Source of the DNA: Pseudanabaena sp. Salubria-1
GTDB lineage: Bacteria > Cyanobacteriota > Cyanobacteriia > Pseudanabaenales > Pseudanabaenaceae
Direction of reading: 5' to 3'
Length of the DNA stretch: 64,000 nt
Assembly: GCA_023336205.1 (NCBI GenBank)
Contig: JALQCR010000012.1
Location: 1 to 64,000, forward strand
Each line of letters opens with the position of its first letter. Position 1 is the first letter of the stretch. The position numbers and the translations under genes are program-made. The notes under the pieces were generated by a model. It was not told where the DNA came from. It ran no database searches and saw nothing but the letters and a program-made list of their open reading frames with translations. Positions 35,728 to 43,116 of the stretch are shown here, one piece after another.

Positions 35728-35938
35728 GAAGAGACTCTGTAAGTTTATTGGTGCGAATTCCTAGAAGTTGATAGAGCCCACAAAAGCCCACTAGAGCCGT
35801 CACCAGCATTATGCCACCCATCACAATTAGACCAATTCCCAATCCAGTACCGCCATAAAGGAAAAAGCCTAAATAGAACAAACCAGCAGCCAATAACAAA
35901 CGAATCAAGCGATCAATTGCGCCAACATTTGTATTCAT
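35717..35938 (-). CDS. DUF2892 family membrane protein
   Basis: 73 residues from ATG 35938 (MNTNVGAIDRLIR). Two hydrophobic helices, GFFLYGGTGLGIGLIVMGGI and LVTALVGFCGLYQLLGI, and the family motif GFCGLYQLLGI. First gene of the minus-strand island, overlapping the Rieske gene by 11 bp. Cys in FCGLY is conserved in the family. Confidence 0.85.
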   Translation of the reverse strand: MNTNVGAIDRLIRLLLAAGLFYLGFFLYGGTGLGIGLIVMGGIMLVTALVGFCGLYQLLGIRTNKLTESLHGK

Positions 35939-36379
35939 AAAGGTAATCTCCAATGTTAAACAAATTGCAAAAACTTGCAGCAATATTGGAAGACTTAATT
36001 CTTGAAGTATTGCAATATTTTTTGCAACCTACTTTAATATAACTTATTAGTAATATAATTAAACAAGATTAATCTTAAGACTAAGTTAAGTTTGTTTTCT
36101 AGGTGATTCAACCCTATACTAGATATAGGCTATAGCTTTTCCATAAGTGATGAGCAGCTAATTGTTCTATCGTAAAGAACTATATGATTTCAGTACAATT
36201 CCTATTACTTATACAGAATGTTATACGTCAGGATGTCACGCTTTTTCTTGTTCCCATCTACTTTTTCACACGTTAGACCTAAGTATAGATTTTTACTGAT
36301 TTTCTAACTTTGTTTTACGGACGGGATATAGAAAAGATATTTAATCACTTTATATGCGATCGCATTGGAGATACTCGTA
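35939..36379. promoter_or_regulatory. divergent control region of the island
   Basis: About 440 bp, AT-rich, no ORF, between the minus-strand island and the plus-strand DUF4079 operon. It contains dyads such as TATTA-G-TAATA (near 36045), CTATA-CTAGA-TATAG (near 36115) and repeated GCAATATT motifs (35980-36015). Any sulfide-responsive promoter pair should lie here, but no -35/-10 pair is convincing by eye. Confidence 0.45.
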
Positions 36380-36865
36380 ATGAATTCAGAAACTTTATCG
36401 GCTCTCAAACCCTATCTCAGTTTTTTCCATCCAATTATGATGTGGTTATTGCTGGGTATTACTATCTATGCGATGTATCTGGGTGTGCAAGTTCGTCGCA
36501 CCAGACTAGCAGAAGGTGATGTCAAGAAAGAAATGATCAAAGGTAAATTTGCGATTCGACATCACCAAATTGGTTCTATCGTTCTAGCCATAATGGTATT
36601 GGGAGCGATCGGTGGAATTGTGGCGACTTATGTAAGTAGTGGCAAGATTCACATTAACGCCCATTTGTTTGCTGGCTTAGGAATGGTAGGCGCGATCGCT
36701 ATTTCAGCGGCACTAGTTCCCTTTATGCAGAAGCATGACTGGGTTCGCAGCATCCATGTCGCGATCAATATGGTGGTAATGGGGCTGTTTGGTTGGCAAG
36801 CCCTGACTGGCATCCAAATTGTCCAGAAGATTTTAGCTTCGATGAATACGCCTGTTGCTGGTTAA
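36380..36865 (+). CDS. DUF4079 membrane protein
   Basis: 161 residues from ATG 36380 (GGAG eight bases upstream). Four hydrophobic helices with conserved His: FFHPIMMWLLLGITIYAMYL, KFAIRHHQIGSIVLAIMVLG, HINAHLFAGLGMVGAIAISA, VRSIHVAINMVVMGLFGWQA. The His pattern resembles DUF4079/cytochrome b561-like proteins and may bind heme. Divergent from the rogue D1 island. Confidence 0.75.
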   Translation: MNSETLSALKPYLSFFHPIMMWLLLGITIYAMYLGVQVRRTRLAEGDVKKEMIKGKFAIRHHQIGSIVLAIMVLGAIGGIVATYVSSGKIHINAHLFAGLGMVGAIAISAALVPFMQKHDWVRSIHVAINMVVMGLFGWQALTGIQIVQKILASMNTPVAG

Positions 36866-36911
36866 TCGGTTTCTAAAGCAATCTATTCAAAACAATACCA
36901 ATAAGAAATCA

Positions 36912-37805
36912 ATGTTTATACCTCGTGGGTTTAACGAACATTCCATCTTAACCAAACTTGGCAAGATGGTTTATTACACGGCTCAAGGAGAACCTTGGAA
37001 TGAACATAATCCAACAGAAGCATTAGTCTTTCTGCACGGTTTTGGCGGTGGTTCCTCCGCCTACGAATGGTCAAAAGTATATCCAGCTTTTGCCGCAGAC
37101 TATCAAGTCTTGGCTCCCGATTTGATTGGTTGGGGGCGATCGGATCATCCTGCTCGAAGCTACCAAGCCGAAGATTACATCGGAATTATCATAGAATTCA
37201 TGGAGCAGACCTGTTCCGTTCCGACAACGGTAATTGCCTCGTCATTGACAGCCGCGTTTACGATTCGGGCAGCGATCGATCGCCCAGAGTTATTCAAGTC
37301 ATTGATTGTCACGACAGCCTCTGGTCTAGGTGAGTTTGGCAAAGACTATCGCCGTAGCGGTTTCGCCCAGTTTGCTCAGGCTGCTAATATCCCACTTCTC
37401 AATCAACTGCTTTATGGCACGGGTGTGGCAAACAGCTTTGGCATTCGTAGCTTTTTGGAGCAACGCCAGTTTGCTAATGCAGCGCGAGTTTACCCTGAAA
37501 TTGTCGAGGCGTATCTGCTATCGGCTCAACGGGAAAATGCGGAGTATGCAGCGCTCTCCTTCGTTCGGGGTGATTTATGCTTTGATTTGTCTTCATACAT
37601 CACAAAATTGACGGTTCCCACCGCCATGATTTGGGGCAAGGGTTCTGAGTTCACAAACCCTAATGTCGGTCGCCAGCTTGCGGCGATGAATCCTCAAGCC
37701 ATTCGGCGCTTTTATTATCTGGATGATGTTGGATTTACGCCACAGCTAGAGCAACCTGCGGTGATGATCGGACTAATTCGCCAGATTTTGCCATTGCTTG
37801 AGTAG
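36912..37805 (+). CDS. alpha/beta hydrolase
   Basis: 297 residues from ATG 36912. Oxyanion region VFLHGFGGGSSAYEW, Asp-containing strand VLAPDLIGWGRSDHP, nucleophile elbow TTVIASSLTAAF (SxS rather than GxSxG), and VPTAMIWGKGSEF. The expected C-terminal catalytic His is not evident in FYYLDDVGFTPQLEQPAVM, so activity may be altered. Follows DUF4079 by 46 bp. Confidence 0.75.
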   Translation: MFIPRGFNEHSILTKLGKMVYYTAQGEPWNEHNPTEALVFLHGFGGGSSAYEWSKVYPAFAADYQVLAPDLIGWGRSDHPARSYQAEDYIGIIIEFMEQTCSVPTTVIASSLTAAFTIRAAIDRPELFKSLIVTTASGLGEFGKDYRRSGFAQFAQAANIPLLNQLLYGTGVANSFGIRSFLEQRQFANAARVYPEIVEAYLLSAQRENAEYAALSFVRGDLCFDLSSYITKLTVPTAMIWGKGSEFTNPNVGRQLAAMNPQAIRRFYYLDDVGFTPQLEQPAVMIGLIRQILPLLE

Positions 37806-37846
37806 ATTTTTAAGTAGATTTTTATAAAGAGATTCAGGAGTAGATC

Positions 37847-38398
37847 ATGCAAAAATCATATCAGTTCGTTCTCAATCTCTTTCTATTAGTTGGGATCAGT
37901 TTGTTTGCGATCTCTTGGAGTCCTGCGATCGCCTCAAAACCAATCGATATACCTAATCTGCTGTCGAGTATTGAAGGATATCCGCGACTGGAAATGGCGT
38001 TGGATAAATATCTCATGGCTATTCCATCGGGATACTACACGATCGCTAATGTCGAAGAGTTGAAAAGTTTGATGGCAGATCGTCAAGCTCTGTTAGTGGA
38101 TGTTCGTGAACCATCGGAATATCAATTGGGACATATCCCTAGTGCCATTAACATTCCACTGCGGACAATATCGCGCAATTTAAGCAAAATTCCTAGCGAT
38201 CGGCCTGTAATTTTATACTGTTCTACTGGCTATCGCTCTTCGATGGGTGTGATGACCTTACATCTACTGAATTATGACAATGTACAAGGCTTTCCGCCAA
38301 GCTTAGTTGTTGGGAAAAAGCTGGTGAAGCGATCGCTAAGTATTAATATTTCTAACAATCTTCGCTCATATGGGGAAGTAGATGAAATGGCAAAATAG
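37847..38398 (+). CDS. exported rhodanese-like protein
   Basis: 183 residues; signal peptide FVLNLFLLVGISLFAIS ending SPAIASKP. Rhodanese domain with LLVDVREPSEYQLGHIPSAI and active loop CSTGYRSSMG. Likely periplasmic or lumenal sulfurtransferase, third gene of the divergent operon and consistent with sulfane-sulfur handling outside the cytoplasm. Confidence 0.85.
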   Translation: MQKSYQFVLNLFLLVGISLFAISWSPAIASKPIDIPNLLSSIEGYPRLEMALDKYLMAIPSGYYTIANVEELKSLMADRQALLVDVREPSEYQLGHIPSAINIPLRTISRNLSKIPSDRPVILYCSTGYRSSMGVMTLHLLNYDNVQGFPPSLVVGKKLVKRSLSINISNNLRSYGEVDEMAK

Positions 38399-38482
38399 GA
38401 GGGAGTCATTTTTATGAATCGACAGAGAAGCGATGATCAAAATTCCCCTGACAAAATTATTAGATGAGCAAGGTAGCTAAGA

Positions 38483-38821
38483 ATGGTTATTAAAGATCCT
38501 CCATCCGAAGGGTTTGCATTGTCCAAGTAGACACGCAAGCAGGACAAGCACCACACGATCGTCAAAGCGCACCAATCGTCGAAATACAAGTGTCGGGAAT
38601 GTGGGAAAGTGTTTCACATTTTTACAGGAACAGACTTATCAGGAAGCCATTACACCTGTGGTCAGATCGTGGTGATATTGCGTGGATTCTTACAAGGACA
38701 AACGACCCAACACATAGCCGAGGAACTAGGACTCGACTATGGGACATTATTGTCTTGGCGACATCGCATTCAACGACGAGGATTTGCCCATTTGATTAAT
38801 AGTATAGCGGTTTTCAAATGA
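38483..38821 (+). pseudogene. transposase remnant (zinc-ribbon/HTH part), N-terminal fragment
   Basis: Open apart from one TAG at 38528. Encodes KYKCRECGKVFHIFTGTDLS (zinc ribbon) then an HTH (TTQHIAEELGLDYGTLLSWR), typical of IS1/IS1595-like transposases. Truncated where an IS630 fragment begins. The matching C-terminal end appears at 39846-40019 on the same strand, so later elements appear to have inserted into it. Confidence 0.65.
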
Positions 38822-39216
38822 GCGTGGTACGAGCGTCACATTCGTAAAACCAGCCAAAGAAGTTAGATTCGGAAACAGAATTGATAGCGAGAGTGATAGC
38901 CTCATGAAGCTGCCCAGTGGTTCTCGGAGCAATCGAACGCAGAATGGATTTGACTTTTGACCAAAATATCTCAATCGGTGATAAATCAGGAGAATGAGTG
39001 GGCAAGAAAATCAGTTTAGCGCCAGTATGCTCAATCCCAGTTCTGACATCATCGCTACAGTGGAGATTGAGATTATCCATCACGACGACTATCGTATCGT
39101 TTAGCTGTGGTACAAGTACCTCAGTCACATAAAACAAAAAAGTTACCGCATTGTTACTACCAAAAAATGATAGAGCCGCAATTACACCCGTAATGGCGGA
39201 GATTGTCAAGCAAAGT
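38814..39216 (-). pseudogene. IS630-family transposase, C-terminal fragment
   Basis: About 130 residues: VVVMDNLNLHCSDDVRTGI (second catalytic Asp), LPTHSPDLSPIEIFWSKVKS (catalytic Glu). The first catalytic Asp and the HTH are missing. Overlaps the end of the zinc-ribbon remnant. Confidence 0.8.
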
Positions 39217-39272
39217 GTGTAAAGTCTAGAAGCTAGAGAAGGAGACGATCCTCGAAGAGGATGGCAAAGCGA

Positions 39273-39822
39273 TTAAGGGCGGGTTTCCAATCGCGAATGG
39301 AGCCTCGTCCATTTCTTAGAAATATTCCGCATCGTCAAATAAACCAACTTGAAAGCAGCGTCATCAGAGGGGAAAATCTGTTGGGACTTAATCACTTTTC
39401 TCAAACTACTATTCATTGACTCAAGTGCCTTGGTGGTATAAATCGCTCTACGAATCTCAGGTGGGAAAGCAAAGAAGGGGATAATGTTCGCCCAAGGACT
39501 GCGCCAAGATTTGCTAATTGATGGATATTGCTTGTCCCATTTCTCAGCAAAGAGTTCAAGGTTAAACTCCGCCTCCGATTCCGTTGCCGCTGTATAAATC
39601 GCCTTGAGGTCAGCACAAACTTGCTTACGTTGCTGCCAAGGCACAAAAGTGACCGAGTTACGCACCATATGAACAATACATAACTGTACCTGTGTCTTGG
39701 GAAACACAGACTCAAGTGCCTTAGGAAAACCAGTTAAACCTTCGACGCAAGCAATCAAAATAACTTTGACTCCACGGTTGTGAATTTCGGTGAGAACTGA
39801 CAACCAGAATTTTGCACCCTCC
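39273..39822 (-). pseudogene. IS256-family (mutator) transposase, C-terminal fragment
   Basis: About 180 residues: VKVILIACVEGLTGFPKALE (second Asp replaced: normally VxDGLxGxPxA), CIVHMVRNSVTFVPWQQRK, RAIYTTKALESMNSSLRKVI (catalytic Glu region). The N-terminal half is missing. The VACVEGL reading has Glu/Val in place of the usual Asp, so also mutated. Confidence 0.8.
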
Positions 39823-39845
39823 TAATCGGGAATTCCACATACTCT

Positions 39846-40019
39846 ATGGAGGGATTGCAACGAACGGTCACGGTACAGCGATTAGTTCACAACTGGGTGC
39901 GACTTCATGTGGGCTTAGGGAAGAACAAGACTCCTACCATGGCGATCGGGCTGTATCATTGTCAGCTTTCCATGCTTGAGTTGCTTTCACTACGGGGCTT
40001 TCACTCCCTCACGATTTAA
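39846..40019 (+). pseudogene. transposase remnant, C-terminal fragment of the outer element
   Basis: 57 residues ending at TAA 40017-40019: LQRTVTVQRLVHNWVRLHVG then LGKNKTPTMAIGLYHCQLSM. It reads like the C-terminal end of an IS1/IS1595-like transposase and is on the same strand as the fragment at 38483, with two other IS fragments between them. Confidence 0.55.
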
Positions 40020-40058
40020 CTGACCAGTGCCCTATTTCTGCCTATAACAGAAAGAATT

Positions 40059-40111
40059 AAAACTGAAAAAAGAGTGACCGCGCTTTGCGCGGTCACTCTT
40101 TTTTCAGTTTT
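40059..40111. terminator. long bidirectional hairpin terminator
   Basis: Perfect 25-bp stem, AGAGTGACCGCGC-TTT-GCGCGGTCACTCT, flanked by A6/T6 runs. Confidence 0.85.
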
Positions 40112-40183
40112 GATTGCTTGACTTGTTGAAATAACGTTAAAATAATGCGTGATGCGTAACCCTTATCTTTTAATAATACTTTT

Positions 40184-41080
40184 ATGGTTGCCAATCCATT
40201 CAAATTCTCTTTGCTGATTGGTCTGAGTTTGCTTTCGGCGATCGCAGCCATAATGTTTGGGGTATCCCGAGCCGATGCATTGCAAGCAATGCTTAGACCC
40301 AATACCCCAAAACTTGGTGACACGGTATCTGTCTGGATCGCAACTGATAATAAATCCAGTAAATCTGGGGCAACACCACCACCAACTGTGTCGATGAATA
40401 ATATGCAGTTTCCTGCCTTCGCGATGGGCTCAAATCGTTGGCGAGCATTTATTCCTACGACTCCACTGGATAAGGCTGGGCTAAGACAAGTCGTGGTGAC
40501 TGCCGAGGGTTTACAGCAAACTTTGCCGATGCAATTAGGCGATCGCAAATTTCCGACTCAAAGTATCTGGATTAATGATTCGGGCGGTGGATCGGAACCA
40601 ACGGATTATGAATGGGACAAAGTTTCGGCTTTTAAAAAATTAGTGACACCTCAGAAATTCTGGAATGGGGCATTCCTCAGACCTAATGAAGGTGAAATCA
40701 CGACAGGTTTTGGGATTCAGCGTTATTACAACGGCGTATTCGCTGATGACTATTACCATCGTGGTGTGGACTATGCAGGAGGGACTGGTTCGCCTGTAAT
40801 TGCCCCAGCTGCTGGTTATATTCGCTTAGTGGGTAATGTATCGCAAGGTTTTCTGCTGCATGGCAATACGATAGGCTTGGATCACGGTCAGGGCGTAGCA
40901 AGTATCTTTTTACATCTCAGCAAAATCTATGTAAAAGAAGGCGATTTTGTGAAGGCTGGTCAAGTAATTGGCGCAGTCGGTGCGACGGGTGCAGTCACTG
41001 GACCACACTTGCATTGGGGGCTGTATGTGAATGGTGAAGCGATTGATCCTGTCGCATGGCGATATGAAGGTGTCGAATAG
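40184..41080 (+). CDS. M23 family peptidase (LytM), exported
   Basis: 298 residues with signal peptide LLIGLSLLSAIAAIMFGVSR. C-terminal M23 domain: Zn ligands in YHRGVDYA (HxxxD) and PHLHWGLYV (HxH); FLHLSKIYVKEGDFVKAGQV is the usual core. An N-terminal beta domain (residues 35-130) precedes. Acts on peptidoglycan in the periplasm. Flanked by hairpin terminators on both sides, so monocistronic. Confidence 0.9.
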   Translation: MVANPFKFSLLIGLSLLSAIAAIMFGVSRADALQAMLRPNTPKLGDTVSVWIATDNKSSKSGATPPPTVSMNNMQFPAFAMGSNRWRAFIPTTPLDKAGLRQVVVTAEGLQQTLPMQLGDRKFPTQSIWINDSGGGSEPTDYEWDKVSAFKKLVTPQKFWNGAFLRPNEGEITTGFGIQRYYNGVFADDYYHRGVDYAGGTGSPVIAPAAGYIRLVGNVSQGFLLHGNTIGLDHGQGVASIFLHLSKIYVKEGDFVKAGQVIGAVGATGAVTGPHLHWGLYVNGEAIDPVAWRYEGVE

Positions 41081-41091
41081 CTGTCCTGCTA

Positions 41092-41132
41092 AGCTTATAA
41101 AAGAAAGCGCTTTGCGCTTTCTTTTATAAGCT
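41092..41132. terminator. hairpin terminator
   Basis: Perfect stem AGCTTATAAAAGAAAGCGC with TTT loop, 12 bp after the M23 peptidase gene and 10 bp before the next start codon. Confidence 0.8.
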
Positions 41133-41142
41133 AGCGATCGCT

Positions 41143-42444
41143 ATGACAATTAACCCCGAACAATTATTAGAACATGCACTCAAATCTGGAACTGAAGCCG
41201 CTGAAGTGTATGCATCAAGCTCAGTTTCACGTCCAGTATTTTTTGAAGCAAATCGTCTGAAGCAGCTAGAGAGTATTGACTCAGAGGGTGTGGGCTTACG
41301 GGTTTGGAAAAATGGCAGGGTGGGATTAGCGATCGCCTATGGTTCGGTAGAGCTAGAAGACTTGGTGCAGCAAGCGATCGCCTTGAGTGCCTTGAATGAA
41401 CCTGAAGAGATTTTATTGAGAGCGTCAACTGTAGCTGACTATCCAAAACTTTATGGACAGGAAGTTAGTGTTGAGCAAATGATTGACTGTGGTAAACAGG
41501 CGATCTCACAGGTTCTTGATCATTATCCTGAGGCAGTATGTGGTTCAGATTGGGATTGTGGGCAAGAAACGTTACGAATTCTCAATAGCAAAGGTTTGGA
41601 CTGTGGCTATACAGATATTACGGTGGATGGTTCTCTAAGTGCAGAGTTGACGCGGGGAGACGACTTTCTCAATGTTTGGTATGGTCTATCGGATCGCGGT
41701 AATTTGCCACCTGAAGAGATCGCTAAAAAGGTATTGCAATATCTTGATTGGGCAAAGAAAAATGCACCTGCACCATCGGGGAAATCACCTGTAATATTTA
41801 CGGGCAAGGCAGCAGATTTGTTATGGGGTGTAGTCGCGATCGCCATGAGTGGGAGACAGGTTCAGCAAAAAACGACACCTTGGCTAGATAAAGTTGGACA
41901 ACCAGTAATCTCTGATATTTTTACCGTTACCCAACATCCAGATTTTGGGGTTTACAGTTCACCTTTTGATGACGAAGGTACACCCACGAGAGAAACTACT
42001 TGGATTGAACATGGTGTTTTACAAGGTTTTTACGGTGATATGCGTACTTGTAAGGACTTGGAAATTGCTGCTACGGGTAACGGCTTTCGCGGAGATTTGG
42101 GCAACTATCCTAGTCCTGGGCTATTTAATTTAGCGATCGCTGCTAGTCAGACTATCCAAGGCGATATTTTGGAACTGGCGGCAACTTTAAAAAATGGCTT
42201 AATCGTCGATCAAGTCCTAGGTGATGACATAGATGTATCAGGAGATTTTTCGATTAATGTTGATCTTGGATATCGTGTTAAAAATGGCAAAATTATCGGA
42301 AGAGTCAAGGACACGATGCTATCTGGGAATGTCTATACTGCGCTTAATCATGTTGTCGCGGTAGGTAGCGATCGGCAGTGGCATGGTTCGCTATTTGGCT
42401 CAGCGATGATCGTTGAAGGGCTATCGATTACTAGCCGAGAATAA
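41143..42444 (+). CDS. pmbA: TldD/PmbA family metallopeptidase-like protein
   Basis: 433 residues. PmbA/TldE features: LEHALKSGTEAAEVYASSS at the start, GVGLRVWKNGRVGLA, and the C-terminal GDIDVSGDFSINVDLGYRVK-like region with TALNHVVAVGSDRQWHGSL. TldD/TldE together process small peptides such as microcin B17 or unstructured proteins. A tldD partner is not in this window. The metal-binding HExxxH of TldD is not present, consistent with the TldE/PmbA half. Confidence 0.85.
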   Translation: MTINPEQLLEHALKSGTEAAEVYASSSVSRPVFFEANRLKQLESIDSEGVGLRVWKNGRVGLAIAYGSVELEDLVQQAIALSALNEPEEILLRASTVADYPKLYGQEVSVEQMIDCGKQAISQVLDHYPEAVCGSDWDCGQETLRILNSKGLDCGYTDITVDGSLSAELTRGDDFLNVWYGLSDRGNLPPEEIAKKVLQYLDWAKKNAPAPSGKSPVIFTGKAADLLWGVVAIAMSGRQVQQKTTPWLDKVGQPVISDIFTVTQHPDFGVYSSPFDDEGTPTRETTWIEHGVLQGFYGDMRTCKDLEIAATGNGFRGDLGNYPSPGLFNLAIAASQTIQGDILELAATLKNGLIVDQVLGDDIDVSGDFSINVDLGYRVKNGKIIGRVKDTMLSGNVYTALNHVVAVGSDRQWHGSLFGSAMIVEGLSITSRE

Positions 42445-42482
42445 TTTCTGGAAGCCTGTCGGGGAAACCCCAAATTGCGCTC

Positions 42483-42548
42483 GTAGGGTGTGTTAGCGAT
42501 AGCGTAACGCCCCTACGAGCGCAGTTAGTGCGTTCTAACACACCCTAC
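42483..42548. repeat. palindromic intergenic repeat (GTAGGGTGTGTTAG type)
   Basis: Arms GTAGGGTGTGTTAG and CTAACACACCCTAC, same family as 3302-3374, after the pmbA-like gene. Confidence 0.8.
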
Positions 42549-42691
42549 AGCAAATCTGTTTAGCAAGAAATGATGTTTCTCCGTCATGCTTCTAGGGTTT
42601 TTGTTATTTTTTTGAATGGCAATTGCTATAATGTCTAGACTAGCAGTGTAATACCTAGTTAAAACTACTAGTTAAAATTGCATTATCTCTT

Positions 42692-42765
<74 letters not shown>

Positions 42766-42791
42766 TTCCTCAAACCATATACCTTGTAAGC

Positions 42792-42821
42792 AAAGACCTC
42801 AGTCTATTGAGGTCTTTTTTA
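42792..42821 (+). terminator. intrinsic terminator after tRNA-Arg
   Basis: Stem AAAGACCTCA/TGAGGTCTTT with loop GTCTAT, then T6. Confidence 0.85.
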
Positions 42822-43047
42822 TTGTGCGTGGAATAGCCCAAAATGGTCACAGTCGGTCATTATTTTTGATAAAGTGGTCACTGTTTTGGTCACTGTCTGC
42901 GGTCGTGATATATAGCAATGTAAGCTTTGCTTACATTGCTATAAAATGCAAAAAGCCTACCTGTAGCGAGGAGGTGTGCTGAAAAACTTATTGATACCAA
43001 AGCACAAAGTAGAGACTACAGATGGTATAAAATGTTGTAGAAAAATA

Positions 43048-43100
43048 AAGCCCAAAAAATGAGTAGAGGTGCTTTGCTCCTCTACTCATTTTTTGGGCTT
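43048..43100. terminator. long bidirectional hairpin terminator at the argZ 3' end
   Basis: 22-bp perfect stem (AATGAGTAGAGG..CCTCTACTCATT) with A6/T6 edges. Lies 17 bp beyond the stop of the dihydrolase gene. Confidence 0.85.
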
Positions 43101-43116
43101 ACACCAATTTAGTCTT

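Noticed and set aside
42840..42910. Prophage or integrase attachment region beside tRNA-Arg
   Set aside because: GGTCACTG motifs recur there but no integrase gene or duplicated tRNA 3' end is visible.
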